Shown piece by piece: positions 49,592-58,973 of a stretch of DNA of 64,000 bases (position 1 is the stretch's first letter; every line of letters starts with the position of its first letter). Source of the stretch: Saccharopolyspora ipomoeae (GTDB taxonomy: Bacteria > Actinomycetota > Actinomycetes > Mycobacteriales > Pseudonocardiaceae); the NCBI RefSeq assembly GCF_029952525.1, contig NZ_JASAOF010000001.1, positions 372,001 through 436,000 on the forward strand, in the 5' to 3' direction. The notes under the pieces are model-generated. The model was not told where the DNA came from. It saw only the letters and a list, made by a program, of their open reading frames with translations, and did no database searches. Both the position numbers and the translations under genes were made by a program.

Positions 49592-51022
49592 TCAAGCCCG
49601 CTGCTTGCGGTTGATCGCGTAGTAGGCGATCGCCAGCACCACCAGGAAGGGGACGCCCGCCTTCCACGCGGTGTTGAACTGCTCGGTGAACGGGGTCGTC
49701 AGCAGCACGGCGGCCACGAACAGCATCGCCAGCACGGTGGTGACCGGGGCGCCCGGCAGCCGCACCGGGGAGGGGTCCAGGCCCTGGGCGGCGCGACGGC
49801 TGCGGAACACCAGGTGCGAACCGAAGATCATCAGCCACACGAGCAGCGCCGCGAACAGCGCCAGGCCGATGAGCAGCGGGAACGCGCTCTCCTCGGTGAA
49901 CACCGCCAGCGCGGCGGCCAGCGCCAGGCCCGCCGCCGAGAGCACCAGCGCGCGGCGCGGGACGCCGTTGGCGCTGACCCGGGCGAACCACTTCGGCGCG
50001 TAGCCGTCGAGCGCGAGCGAGTGGGTCATGCGGGCGGTCAGGTAGAGGTTGGTGTTCATCGCCGACAGGGCGGCGGTGAGCACCACGAAGTTCATGATCC
50101 CGGCCGCGGCGGGGACGCCGACCATGCTGAACAGGCGCACGAACGGGCTCTCGGTGACGTCCTCGGAGGAGGAGACCTCGTTCCACGGCAGGATCGAGAC
50201 GACCACGAGCATGCCCATCACGTAGAACAGCGCGAGCCGCAGCACGGTGCTGCGCGCGGCGCGCGGGACGTCGCGGGCGGGGTCCCGGGACTCGGCGGCG
50301 GTCATCGACACCGCCTCGGTGCCCAGGTAGGAGAAGGTGACCACGGTCAGCGCGAGCCACACCGCGCCCAGGCCGTTGGGCAGGAAGCCGCCGTGCTCGG
50401 TGAGCGCGCCGACGCCGGCGGGCTCGTGACCGGGCAGGCCGAAGAGGATGTAGATGATGCCGAGGCCGACGAACACCACGATGGTGACGACCTTGATCAT
50501 GGCGAACCAGTACTCGAACTCGCCGAAGAACCGCACGGCGGCGAGGTTGATCGCCAGCATCACCACCGAGAAGCCGACGACGGGGATCCACAGCGGCAGT
50601 TGCGGGTACCAGAACTGCAGGTAGAGACCGGCGGCGATGACCTCGCTGCCGATGTTGACGACCTGCGCGGCCCAGTACATCCAGCGCGAGACGAAGCCCG
50701 GCAGACCGCCGAGGTGCTCGCGGATGACGGCGCCGAAGCCACCGGCCTCGGGCTGCACGACGATCATCTCGGCCAGCGCGTAGGCCAGCGCCAGCGCGGC
50801 GAAGGCGGCCACGGCGTAGGCGATGATCACCGCGGGCCCGGCGATGGAGATCGCCAGCCCGGAGCCGAGGAACAGTCCCGTCCCGATGGCCCCGCCGATG
50901 GCGATCATCCCGACCTGGCGCCCGGACAGCGCCCGGCGCAACCCGGACCGCTCGGCCGGTGCGGTGTCCTCAACCACCTGAACTGCCTCCTGCTCGTCGC
51001 CGACCTTCAAACGCCCGAGCAC
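49592..51022 (-). CDS. Amino-acid permease, APC family
   Basis: 476 aa with twelve predicted membrane segments. The first is preceded by RALSGRQVGMIAIGGAIGTG, the APC signature, and GSGLAISIAGPAVIIAYAV follows. The middle EAVSMTAAESRDPARDVPRA is typical of AnsP/GabP-like transporters, and SAMNTNLYLTARMTHSLA occurs in transporters of the lysine/arginine/GABA group. Substrate not determined. No operon partners. Confidence 0.9.
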   Translation of the reverse strand: MLGRLKVGDEQEAVQVVEDTAPAERSGLRRALSGRQVGMIAIGGAIGTGLFLGSGLAISIAGPAVIIAYAVAAFAALALAYALAEMIVVQPEAGGFGAVIREHLGGLPGFVSRWMYWAAQVVNIGSEVIAAGLYLQFWYPQLPLWIPVVGFSVVMLAINLAAVRFFGEFEYWFAMIKVVTIVVFVGLGIIYILFGLPGHEPAGVGALTEHGGFLPNGLGAVWLALTVVTFSYLGTEAVSMTAAESRDPARDVPRAARSTVLRLALFYVMGMLVVVSILPWNEVSSSEDVTESPFVRLFSMVGVPAAAGIMNFVVLTAALSAMNTNLYLTARMTHSLALDGYAPKWFARVSANGVPRRALVLSAAGLALAAALAVFTEESAFPLLIGLALFAALLVWLMIFGSHLVFRSRRAAQGLDPSPVRLPGAPVTTVLAMLFVAAVLLTTPFTEQFNTAWKAGVPFLVVLAIAYYAINRKQRA

Positions 51023-51095
51023 CTTACGACGCCCCTCCGCTCCAGCGGCCCCACGGCTACCGAAGCGTTGCCTCCGGTGGGTTCAGCGCCGGGAA

Positions 51096-51169
51096 GGTGA
51101 CGGTTTTAGCCATAATTGACCGGGCAAAAAGGACATTGATCATGGGCAATTTTGGCTAAAACCGTCACC
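51096..51169 (+). repeat. R2 hairpin repeat, copy 3
   Basis: Arms GGTGACGGTTTTAGCCATAATTG (51096-51118) and 51147-51169 are complementary except for one base. The core GGGCAAAAAGGACATTGATC then ATGGGCAAT is shared with the other copies. It lies between the permease start and the OsmC stop. Confidence 0.85.
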
Positions 51170-51196
51170 ACTGCGGACCGCGCCGCCCCCGGGAGA

Positions 51197-51604
51197 TCAG
51201 CTGGGGAGGGTGAGGGTGATGGGGGTGGACTCCTCGACGGAGCGGCTCACCGTGCAGTAGTTCTCGATGGCTCGCCGGACCGCGCTGAGGAGCTTGTCGC
51301 GGTTGTCGACGTCGTCGAGGTCGGCTTCGAGGGAGACCTGGATCTCGGCGAACTTGTGGTCGTCGCCGGGGTTCTTGGTGCGGTCGGCGTGCGCGACGAG
51401 CTTCGCGTCCTCGCCGATGCGGCGGACGAAGAGGTTCTCGCTCGTCACCGCGGAGCAGGCGGCGACGGCCGCGAGCAGCAGCTCACCGGGGGTGAACGCG
51501 CCGGGCGCCCCGTCCCGCCCCACGGCGACCTCGGCGCCGCGCGAGTTGGTCGCGGTGAACGTGTGCTCGCCGGTGCGAGTCACTTCGACCGGAGTGGAGG
51601 ACAT
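51197..51604 (-). CDS. OsmC/Ohr-family peroxiredoxin-like protein
   Basis: 135 aa. The two redox cysteines are in AVAACSAVTSENLF and ENYCTVSRSVEE, as in OsmC/Ohr enzymes that reduce organic hydroperoxides. ATG at 51604 chosen; a longer frame would run into the tandem repeats. Unlinked to known peroxide regulators here. Confidence 0.85.
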   Translation of the reverse strand: MSSTPVEVTRTGEHTFTATNSRGAEVAVGRDGAPGAFTPGELLLAAVAACSAVTSENLFVRRIGEDAKLVAHADRTKNPGDDHKFAEIQVSLEADLDDVDNRDKLLSAVRRAIENYCTVSRSVEESTPITLTLPS

Positions 51605-51656
51605 TGCGAACCACCTTCGAAATCGTCGACTGCCCCGGCAGAACCACCGCGACCGT

Positions 51657-51722
51657 CCCGTTGTTCCCGCCGGAGGGGCCCGTTGTTCCCGCCCGAGGGG
51701 CCCGTTGTTACCGCCGTAGGGG
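51657..51722 (-). repeat. Three 22-bp tandem repeats upstream of osmC
   Basis: Units at 51657-51678, 51679-51700 and 51701-51722, consensus CCCGTTGTTCCCGCC then GGAGGGG on the plus strand. They end 2 bases before the deaminase stop and lie 53-118 bases upstream of the osmC start, a likely place for operators. Confidence 0.8.
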
Positions 51723-51723
51723 C

Positions 51724-52167
51724 TCAGCCCTCCCCGATGTCCTCGTTCCAGAGGTGGGGGTGGGTGGCGATGAAGTCGGCCATCATGCGGGTGCAGCCGG
51801 GGTCGTCGAGGACGACGACGTCGACGCCGTGCTCGGCGAGCCAGTCGTGTCCGCCGTGGAAGTTGCGGGCCTCGCCGATGACGACCCGCCCGATGCCGAA
51901 CTGCCTGATCAGACCGCTGCAGTACCAGCACGGCGAGAGGGTCGTGACCATCGTCGTGCCGCCGTAGGAGCGCTGCCGCCCGGCGTTGCGGAAGGCCGCG
52001 GTCTCGCCGTGCACCGACGGGTCGTCGTCCTGCACCCGCCGGTTGTGCCCGCGCCCGAGCACCTCGCCGTCGGCCCCGATCAGCGCGGCGCCGATGGGAA
52101 TGCCGCCGGAGGCCAGCCCCGCCTCGGCCTCGGCGATCGCGACCGCCAACCAGTCCCGGTAGTCCAC
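51724..52167 (-). CDS. Yeast FCY1-like cytosine (nucleoside) deaminase
   Basis: 147 aa. The zinc site is HGE in VHGETAAFRNAG and PCWYC in LSPCWYCSGLI. The overall sequence is close to yeast cytosine deaminase Fcy1: LGRGHNRRVQ, RVVIGEARNF, and the C-terminal WNEDIGE. It should deaminate cytosine to uracil, or a related base, as a dimer. GTG at 52167 has AAGGAG upstream; a GTG at 52188 overlapping the rsmB stop by 4 bases is an alternative. It is downstream of rsmB on the same strand. Confidence 0.85.
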   Translation of the reverse strand: MDYRDWLAVAIAEAEAGLASGGIPIGAALIGADGEVLGRGHNRRVQDDDPSVHGETAAFRNAGRQRSYGGTTMVTTLSPCWYCSGLIRQFGIGRVVIGEARNFHGGHDWLAEHGVDVVVLDDPGCTRMMADFIATHPHLWNEDIGEG

Positions 52168-52184
52168 TTCAGAGCGCTCCTTCG

Positions 52185-53594
52185 TCACACCCGGAAGAGG
52201 GCGCAGAACATCGCGTCGGTGCCGTGCTTGTGCGGCCACAGCTGCACGCCCGGCCCGTCGCCCAGGTCGGGGACGTCCGGGAAGTGCTCGCGCGCGTCGA
52301 GCTGGGTGACGCCGGTGCGCCGGACGACGTCGGCCACCACGCCCTCGGTCTCGGGCAGGTGCGGCGAGCACACGACGTAGCCGACGATCCCGCCGGGCCG
52401 GGTGAGCTCGATCGCCGAGATGAGCAGTTCCCGCTGCAGCTTGGTCAGCTCGCCGACGTCGCCGGGCTGACGGCGCCAGCGCGCCTCCGGACGTCGCCGC
52501 AGCGCGCCGAGCCCGGTGCAGGGCGCGTCGACCAGCACCCGGTCGAAACCCGGTTCCAGGCCGGGAGAACGGCCGTCGGCGGTGTGCACGGTCACCGACA
52601 GGCCCTCGGTGGCCTTGCGCACCAGGTCTGCTCGGTGCGGCGCCTGCTCGACGGCGTCGAGCGTCCCGCCGTCGAGGGTGACCAGCGCGCCCAGCAACCC
52701 GGCCTTGCCGCCGGGCCCGGCGCACAGGTCCAGCCAGCGCAGGTCGGAACCGGAGATCTCGGGCTTGGTGACGGCGAGGCTGACCAGCTGGGACCCCTCG
52801 TCCTGCACGACGGCGAAGCCCTCCTGCACCGGCTCCAGGTCACCCGGGTCACCGGCGCCGGCCTCCAGCCGCACGCCGTAGGGCGAGTAGGGCGCGGGGT
52901 CGCCGCCGGTGATGGCGGCGAGCTCGTCGGCGCTGATCTCGCCGGGCCGCGCGGTCAGGTGCACCGCCGGGCGGGTGTCGTCGGCGGCCAGCGCGTCCTC
53001 CAGCTCGTCGAGCCCGAGGGCGTCGGCGAACGCCTGCGCGATCCACTTCGGATGCGCGTGCTTCATCGCGAGGTGGCCGACGGGGTCCTCGGCCCGGTCC
53101 GGGGCGATCTGCTCGACCCACTGCTGCTCGTCCTTCTCGGCCGCGCGCCGCAGCACGGCGTTGGCGAAACCGGAGAGCTTGGAGCCGTTCTCGAACCGGA
53201 CGATGTCCACAGTGGAGGCCACTGCGGCGTGCGCGGGGATGCGGGTGCGCAGGATCTGGTACACCCCGACGCGCAGCGCGTCGAGCAGCTTCGGGTCCAT
53301 TTCGGACAGCGGGCGAGTGCTGCACTCGCCGATCACCGCGTCGAGCAGGCCCTGGGCCCGGCACGCGCCGTAGGTGAGCTCGGTGGCCAGCGCCGCGTCC
53401 CGGCCGCTGATGCGCCGCTGCTGGAGCAGCGGTGGCAGCGCGAGGTTGGCGTAGGCGTCGCGCTCGCGGACCGCGCGCAGCGTCTCCACCGCGACCAGCC
53501 GCACCGGGTCGACGTCCACCGGTCGCGGGTTGGCCTTGCGCTGCGGCGGGCGGGCCTTCGACGGGCGGTTGGGCCGTCGGCGGCGTTCAGTCAC
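52185..53594 (-). CDS. rsmB: 16S rRNA m5C967 methyltransferase RsmB
   Basis: 469 aa. N-terminal NusB-like RNA-binding part ([28 protein letters not shown]) and a C-terminal SAM methyltransferase with [17 protein letters not shown], the catalytic Cys in [18 protein letters not shown] and a second in [11 protein letters not shown]. An [19 protein letters not shown] basic tail leads the protein. GTG start overlaps the fmt stop by 4 bases. M. tuberculosis has fmu-fmt in the same order. Confidence 0.95.
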   Translation of the reverse strand: MTERRRRPNRPSKARPPQRKANPRPVDVDPVRLVAVETLRAVRERDAYANLALPPLLQQRRISGRDAALATELTYGACRAQGLLDAVIGECSTRPLSEMDPKLLDALRVGVYQILRTRIPAHAAVASTVDIVRFENGSKLSGFANAVLRRAAEKDEQQWVEQIAPDRAEDPVGHLAMKHAHPKWIAQAFADALGLDELEDALAADDTRPAVHLTARPGEISADELAAITGGDPAPYSPYGVRLEAGAGDPGDLEPVQEGFAVVQDEGSQLVSLAVTKPEISGSDLRWLDLCAGPGGKAGLLGALVTLDGGTLDAVEQAPHRADLVRKATEGLSVTVHTADGRSPGLEPGFDRVLVDAPCTGLGALRRRPEARWRRQPGDVGELTKLQRELLISAIELTRPGGIVGYVVCSPHLPETEGVVADVVRRTGVTQLDAREHFPDVPDLGDGPGVQLWPHKHGTDAMFCALFRV

Positions 53595-54514
53595 TGGAGC
53601 TTGTCTCCTTGCTCGATGCGGGTTCCGCGCGCCCAGTCGGTGGCGGCCATGCGCTTCTTGCCCGCCGCCTGCACCTGGCCCAGCGCGACGGCGGTGGTGC
53701 CGGTGCCGACGAGGACCCGGCGCTTCTCGGTCTTGATCTCGCCCGGCTGCAGCTGCTCGTCGGTGACGGTGACGGGGCCGAGCTTGAACCGCTCCTCCCC
53801 CAGCCACGCCCACGCGCCGGGCTCGGGCGTGACGGCGCGGATGAGCCGGTCGACGGCCGCGGCGGGCGCGGTGAAATCGACCTTGGCGTCCTCGACGGTG
53901 ACCTTGGGCGCGTAGCTGACGCCGTCGGCGGGCTGCTCCTCGGCGCGCACGCTGCCGTCCTCGATGCCGTCGAGCGTGGCCGACAGCAGGTCGGCACCCG
54001 AGATCGACAAGCGTTCCAACAGCTCACCGGCGGTGTCGGTGGCGCGGATCTGCTCGGTGACCACGCCGAAGACCGCTCCGGCGTCGAGCTCGCGGACGAT
54101 GCGGAAGGTGCTGGCCCCGGTGATCTCGTCGCCGTGCCGGATCGCGGCCTGCACCGGTGCGGCACCGCGCCAGGCGGGCAGCAGCGAGAAGTGCAGGTTG
54201 ACCCAGCCGTGCCGCGGGATCGCCAGCGCCTCGTCGCGCAGCAGCGCGCCGTAGGCGACGACCGGGCAGCAGTCGGGGTCGATCTCGCGCAGCCGCGCCA
54301 GGAACTCCGGGTCGGAGGCCTTGGCGGGGGTGAGGACCTCGATGCCGCGCTCGTCGGCGAGCGCCCCGACGGGCGAGCGCACGAGCTTGCGGCCGCGCCC
54401 GGCGGGCGCGTCGGGCCGGGTCACCACGGCGGCGACCTCGTGCCGGTCGGAGTCGATGAGCGCCTGCAGCGCGGGGACGGCGGGCGCGGGCGTTCCGGCG
54501 AAGACCACGCGCAT
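53591..54514 (-). CDS. fmt: Methionyl-tRNA formyltransferase
   Basis: 307 aa. N-terminal Rossmann domain with [19 protein letters not shown] and the catalytic loop [21 protein letters not shown]-terminal tRNA-binding barrel. Adds the formyl group to initiator Met-tRNA, which def removes later. Two bases after the def stop. Confidence 0.96.
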   Translation of the reverse strand: MRVVFAGTPAPAVPALQALIDSDRHEVAAVVTRPDAPAGRGRKLVRSPVGALADERGIEVLTPAKASDPEFLARLREIDPDCCPVVAYGALLRDEALAIPRHGWVNLHFSLLPAWRGAAPVQAAIRHGDEITGASTFRIVRELDAGAVFGVVTEQIRATDTAGELLERLSISGADLLSATLDGIEDGSVRAEEQPADGVSYAPKVTVEDAKVDFTAPAAAVDRLIRAVTPEPGAWAWLGEERFKLGPVTVTDEQLQPGEIKTEKRRVLVGTGTTAVALGQVQAAGKKRMAATDWARGTRIEQGDKLQ

Positions 54515-54516
54515 GC

Positions 54517-55062
54517 TCAGCGGCCTCCGAACAGCGGGTGCGGGTTCTGCTTGATGACCGGGGTGGCGCCGTCGAACCAGGGGGACTGGCGGATCTCGCG
54601 CATGGCGGCCTTGCGGGTCTCCTCGTCGAGGCGGTCGAGGAACAGCACGCCGTCGAGGTGGTCGGTCTCGTGCTGGATGCAGCGCGCCAGCAGATCGGTG
54701 CCCTCGACCTCGACGGGCTCTCCGTGGAGGTTCCAGCCGCGCGCGACGACGTGCTGGGAGCGCAGGCAGTCCCAGGACATGCCGGGGATGGACAGGCAGC
54801 CCTCGGGCCCGAGCTGGCCCTCACCGCCGACGGCGGTCCAGGTGGGGTTGATGAGGTGCCCGGCGAAGCCGTCGCAGTGGTAGGTGAACACGCGCAGGCT
54901 CACGCCCAGCTGGGGCGCGGCGAGCCCGGCTCCGCCCTGGTCCTCCATCGTGTCCCAGAGGTCCTTGACGAGAGTGCGCAGCTCCTTGTCGAAGTCGACC
55001 ACCTCGTCGGCCTTGGTGCGCAGGACGGGGTCGCCGAAGAGTCTGATCGGCTGGACGGTCAC
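54517..55062 (-). CDS. def: Peptide deformylase
   Basis: 181 aa. The three active-site motifs are [19 protein letters not shown] and QHETDHLDG (HExxH with metal ligands). Removes the formyl group from nascent proteins. GTG at 55062 follows GGGAG; an in-frame reading to 55134 is an extension without support. Confidence 0.96.
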   Translation of the reverse strand: MTVQPIRLFGDPVLRTKADEVVDFDKELRTLVKDLWDTMEDQGGAGLAAPQLGVSLRVFTYHCDGFAGHLINPTWTAVGGEGQLGPEGCLSIPGMSWDCLRSQHVVARGWNLHGEPVEVEGTDLLARCIQHETDHLDGVLFLDRLDEETRKAAMREIRQSPWFDGATPVIKQNPHPLFGGR

Positions 55063-55111
55063 CTGGTCTCCCTCACGTCGACTACGACCCGACGAGTCTA
55101 GTAGCCGGACG

Positions 55112-55150
55112 CGCGCCCCGGCCGACCGCCGCACCCGCGGCCGGGGCGCG
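55112..55150 (-). terminator. Terminator of ggt
   Basis: CGCGCCCCGGCCG and CGGCCGGGGCGCG form a perfect 13-bp stem with a 13-base loop, just after the ggt stop (minus strand), ahead of def. Confidence 0.65.
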
Positions 55151-55155
55151 ATCGG

Positions 55156-56940
55156 TCAGGGAGCGGGCAGGACCACTCCGGCCGAGCCCCCGCCTCGGCG
55201 GTGGCGTTCGGCGGCGGCGAGCCAGCGGCCGTCGGGGAGGCGTTCGACGCCGGTGGCGGCGCCGATCTCGTCGGTGGGCTCGAAGCGGTGGCCGAGGGCT
55301 TCGAGCTTCGCGGTCTCGGGCTGGGCGAGGAAGGCGGGTTCGGCGTCGGTGGTGGCGCTGTTGCGCTGCGAGGCCCGGGGTTCGGCGATGGCGTCGACGA
55401 GCGACTGCCCGCGGTCGAGACGACCGGTGAGGGTCTGCAGGACGGTGGTGATGATCGTCGCCCCGCCCGGGCTGCCGAGCGCGAGCGCGGGTCGGCCGTC
55501 GCGGAGCACGATCGTCGGGCTCATCGAGCTGCGCGGCCGCTTGCCCGGCCCCGGCAGGTTCGGGTCGGGCACGCCCGGGGTGACCGGGGTGAAGCTGAAG
55601 TCGGTGAGCTCGTTGTTGAGCAGGAAACCGCGGCCGGGCACGACGATGCCGCTGCCGCCGGTCTGCTCGATGGTCAGCGTGTAGGACACGACGTCGCCGC
55701 GGGCGTCGGCGACGGTCAGGTGCGTGGTGTTGGGCCCCTCGTAGGGCTCGCCACCGCCCCGGCCACCGGCGCAGCCCTGCGGGGAGGCGGGATCGCCGGG
55801 AGCGACGGGCGCCGGCAGGGCGGCGTCGTCGCTGATCAGGCACTCGCGGGATGCCGCGAACTCGTCGCTGAGCAGTCTCTCGGTGGGCACGTCGGAGAAC
55901 GCGGGGTCGCCGACCCACCGGTTGCGGTCGGCGAAGCCGAGCTTGCTCGCCTCCAGGTAGCGGTGCAGGTAGCCGGTCTTGTCGGCGGCGGCGAGGTCGG
56001 AGCGCTCCAGCACGTTGAGCGCTTCGCCGACGGTCGTGCCGCCGGAGCCCGACGGCGCCATGCCGTAGACGTCGAGACCCCGGTAGCCGGAGTGCGTCGG
56101 TTCCTGGTCGAGGACCCGGTAGTCGCGCAGGTCGCCGGTGGTCATCGCCCCTGGGCGCACGTGCCGTCCGGACGCGGGGTCGACGGGCGGCTGGTTGACG
56201 GTGCGGACGAGGTCGGCGCCGATGTCGCCGGAGTACAGCGCGTTCACGCCCTCGTCGCCGAGCCGCCGGTAGGTCTCGGCGAGGTCGGGGTTGCGGAACG
56301 CGCTGCCGACGGCCGGAGGCTGCCCGCCGGGCAGGAACAGCGCGCGGGTGGCCGGGAACGCGCTGAACCGCTCCTGGTTGTCGGCGGTCTGCTCGCGGAA
56401 GGTGTCGTCGACGACGAAGCCGTCGCGCGCGAGGTCCTCGGCCGGGCGCAGCACCTCGTCGAGGTCCTCGCGGCCCCAGCGGTCCAGGGCGCGCTGCCAG
56501 GTCAGCGGCGTGCCGGGCACGCCGACGCCGAGCCCGCTGGTGACGGCGTCGTCGAACGGGATCGGCTCGCCGTTCTCCAGGAACAGGTCCTCGCCCGCCG
56601 CCGACGGCGCGGTCTCGCGGCCGTCGATGGTCTCGACGCGGCCGGTCGAGGCGTCGTAGTGCACGAAGTACCCGCCTCCGCCGATGCCCGCGGAGTAGGG
56701 CTCGGTGACGCCGAGCGCGGCGGCGGTGGCCACGGCCGCGTCGGCCGCGGTCCCGCCCCGGCGCAGGACTTCCAGGCCCGCCCGGGTGGCGTCGGGGTCG
56801 ACGCTGGAGACCGCGCCGCCGAACCCGACGGCCTCGGCCTGCTTCGGCGGTTCCGGTTCCGCCTGGGCCACCGGGATCACCGGTGCCAGCAGCGCGCACG
56901 CGCCCAGCGCGCTCACGCCCACCCGGGTGCTCGACCTCAT
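55156..56940 (-). CDS. ggt: Gamma-glutamyltranspeptidase, secreted
   Basis: 594 aa Ntn hydrolase. Signal peptide: basic RSSTR, hydrophobic VGVSALGACALLAPVIPV, cut near AQA. Autocleavage/catalytic Thr is in NTTHLTVADARGDVVS (about 420) and the PGG oxyanion region is SPGGATI. Cleaves gamma-glutamyl bonds of glutathione-like compounds outside the cell. ATG at 56940 follows GGAGGAGG. Confidence 0.93.
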   Translation of the reverse strand: MRSSTRVGVSALGACALLAPVIPVAQAEPEPPKQAEAVGFGGAVSSVDPDATRAGLEVLRRGGTAADAAVATAAALGVTEPYSAGIGGGGYFVHYDASTGRVETIDGRETAPSAAGEDLFLENGEPIPFDDAVTSGLGVGVPGTPLTWQRALDRWGREDLDEVLRPAEDLARDGFVVDDTFREQTADNQERFSAFPATRALFLPGGQPPAVGSAFRNPDLAETYRRLGDEGVNALYSGDIGADLVRTVNQPPVDPASGRHVRPGAMTTGDLRDYRVLDQEPTHSGYRGLDVYGMAPSGSGGTTVGEALNVLERSDLAAADKTGYLHRYLEASKLGFADRNRWVGDPAFSDVPTERLLSDEFAASRECLISDDAALPAPVAPGDPASPQGCAGGRGGGEPYEGPNTTHLTVADARGDVVSYTLTIEQTGGSGIVVPGRGFLLNNELTDFSFTPVTPGVPDPNLPGPGKRPRSSMSPTIVLRDGRPALALGSPGGATIITTVLQTLTGRLDRGQSLVDAIAEPRASQRNSATTDAEPAFLAQPETAKLEALGHRFEPTDEIGAATGVERLPDGRWLAAAERHRRGGGSAGVVLPAP

Positions 56941-57052
56941 CTGTCCTCCTCCTGGTGACGACGACGGGCCGTTCACCTCCCCCGACCGAAGGCGAACGAC
57001 CCGTCTCCTCAACTAAGACCTGTCTGGAACTGCGGCGTTAGCCGGTGCTTCA

Positions 57053-57203
57053 AGTGTGGGACTCAGCTTGCACCGCCGCGGGTTCTGACACGTCTTCTGG
57101 CGAGTACGCCGCGACGCCGTGTATGGCATACATCAGGAGTGGCGCACGGAGTTCAGAAGGCGTGTCAGGTTCCGCTACCCGCACCGCCAAGCAGAAGGAC
57201 CAC
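57053..57203 (+). repeat. R1 structured repeat, copy 5 (subtype B)
   Basis: Main stem CTGACACGTCTTCTGG (57085-57100) pairs with CAGAAGGCGTGTCAG (57154-57168; one U-G pair). TGTAT-ggc-ATACA has a 3-base loop. It shares GTGTGGGACTCAGC and CATCAGGAGTGGCGC with copy 2. It sits between the ggt start and the DUF4015 stop, opposite to both. Confidence 0.88.
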
Positions 57204-57213
57204 ATGACAGTCC

Positions 57214-58797
57214 TCAGCCCATCGGTGCGAGAGCCGCGTCGTGGTAGCGGCAGTTCGGCGCCCACAGCAGGAAGGAGTTCATGCCGTTGCTGCGGGCGGC
57301 GTCGATCTGCGCCGCGACCTCTCCCGGACCGTAGGACACCCCGAGGCTGAAGTCCTGCAACCACGGGATGATCTGCACGTCCGTGCCCTCGACGGCCTTG
57401 GCGAACGCCCCGAGGGAACGGGCCACGATGTCGTAGGGCTGGCTGTTGGGGTTGCCGACGCCGAACTCCCCGGCCGCCCAGTGCGACGGGTAGACCATCG
57501 GCGCGATGTAGTCGACGTAGTGCGACATCTGGCGGATGTCCTGGGCGATCTCGGTGGGCCGGTCCACGGCGATGCCGAACACCGACGCGCCCAGCAGCGC
57601 CCCGCGCGAGCGGACCTCGGTCTGCGACTGGCGCAGGAAGTCGGCGATGGCCGCTTCCGGCGTGCCGACGAGGTTCGGGATCCGCATCTCGTTCATGTGG
57701 CCGTCCGGCCGGCGCACGTAGTCGTAGAGCACGTCGTCGAAGCCCAGCTGCGCGGCCTCGGCGGCGATGTCGACGTTGTACTGGCGCACCACCGGGTCGG
57801 CGAAGTTGGTGAAAGCGAACTGCCCGTAGCCGCTGGACCAGGGCGAACCGCCCGAGGTCTGCACGACGCGCTCGGGGTGGCCGCCGTTCCAGGAGGCCGC
57901 GCCCAGAACCGGGTCCTTGAACGCCACGAGCCGGCCGACGACGCGGACGCCCATGCCGTGCAGCTGGTCGAGGGTCTGGCGGGCGTTGTAGTAGCCCTTG
58001 ACGGCGCCGATCTGGTGGGCCATCGGGACCGCGGAGTCGTAGACGACCTCGCCGCTCTCGTCCTTGAGGTCGAGCTCGACGGTGTCGATCTTGCCCTGGC
58101 GGGCCATCTCCAGGATCGGTTCGCGCAGCGAGTCGCTGGTCCAGGCCATGCCGGTCACGTGCACGGCGCGCATCCCCGGGTGCTTGATGTGGACCGTCAT
58201 GGCGCGCTCGGTCCGGTTGCCCGCCGCGTCGGTGGCCACCACCTCGACATCCCGATCTGGCTTGTCGACCACGACGCTGAACGCGCCCTGCGGATCGGTG
58301 CTGACCTGCTTGCCCGCGACCTCGACGCGCTCGGCACCGTGCGCCTTGCCGGTGACGGTGACCGGGCGGTTCGGCCCGTCCGGGCGCAGCGAGTCGTCGA
58401 CCTGGAGGTCGGGCGGCGTGCTGTCCACAGTGAACTCGTGACTCGTGGTGTCTGAACCGAGCCAGGAGATGCTCCGCGGGGCTTCGACGGCGAGTTCGTG
58501 CGAACCGTCCGGAAGACCGGCAGGAGCCAAGGTCAGACCACCCGGGACCTGCCGCGCAGCGACTTCCCGCCCGTCGATCGTGATCTTGGCGTTGTTCACG
58601 CCCCGGATACCGACTTCGGCATTGGTGTTCACCGGCTGAGCCAGACCGGTGATTTTCACGTCCTCAGTGGACAGGGTGCGTAACAGGAGGAAACCGAAGA
58701 GCAGCACCAGTGCGGTACCGACTCCGATCACCACGTACTTGGGCGTTCCGGCGCTGATGGCCTTGATGCGGGCGCGCGCTGAAGCAGCATCCGACAT
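57214..58797 (-). CDS. DUF4015/GHL13-type membrane-anchored glycosidase-like protein
   Basis: 527 aa. One N-terminal membrane anchor (YVVIGVGTALVLLFGFLLL, about 21-39). Then two Ig-like/Big segments (VTGKAHGAERVEVAGKQV, VDKPDRDVEVVATDAAGNRTERAM) and a C-terminal TIM-barrel of the DUF4015 (GHL13) family: VTGMAWTSDSLREPILEMAR, DTVELDLKDESGEVVYDS, GMGVRVVGRLVAFKD, GFDDVLYDYVRRPDG (acidic pair) and YIAPMVYPSHWAAGEFGV. Acts outside the membrane on an unknown glycan. The GTG/ATG start at 58797 is in frame with the anchor. Confidence 0.85.
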   Translation of the reverse strand: MSDAASARARIKAISAGTPKYVVIGVGTALVLLFGFLLLRTLSTEDVKITGLAQPVNTNAEVGIRGVNNAKITIDGREVAARQVPGGLTLAPAGLPDGSHELAVEAPRSISWLGSDTTSHEFTVDSTPPDLQVDDSLRPDGPNRPVTVTGKAHGAERVEVAGKQVSTDPQGAFSVVVDKPDRDVEVVATDAAGNRTERAMTVHIKHPGMRAVHVTGMAWTSDSLREPILEMARQGKIDTVELDLKDESGEVVYDSAVPMAHQIGAVKGYYNARQTLDQLHGMGVRVVGRLVAFKDPVLGAASWNGGHPERVVQTSGGSPWSSGYGQFAFTNFADPVVRQYNVDIAAEAAQLGFDDVLYDYVRRPDGHMNEMRIPNLVGTPEAAIADFLRQSQTEVRSRGALLGASVFGIAVDRPTEIAQDIRQMSHYVDYIAPMVYPSHWAAGEFGVGNPNSQPYDIVARSLGAFAKAVEGTDVQIIPWLQDFSLGVSYGPGEVAAQIDAARSNGMNSFLLWAPNCRYHDAALAPMG

Positions 58798-58973
58798 CGG
58801 TTTCGCCTCCCCGACTTAGGCGAACTCGCGCGGTGCACGAATTTCCTTGCTGGACAATTGGGATCGGCCGCGACCACGCGGCCGGAAACCCACTGTCGCA
58901 GTCGGATCGGGCTAGATCAATTGGCCAGTTGGAGTATCCCGGCGGCGGAACCTGATCTATACCGTTGGTTCCG

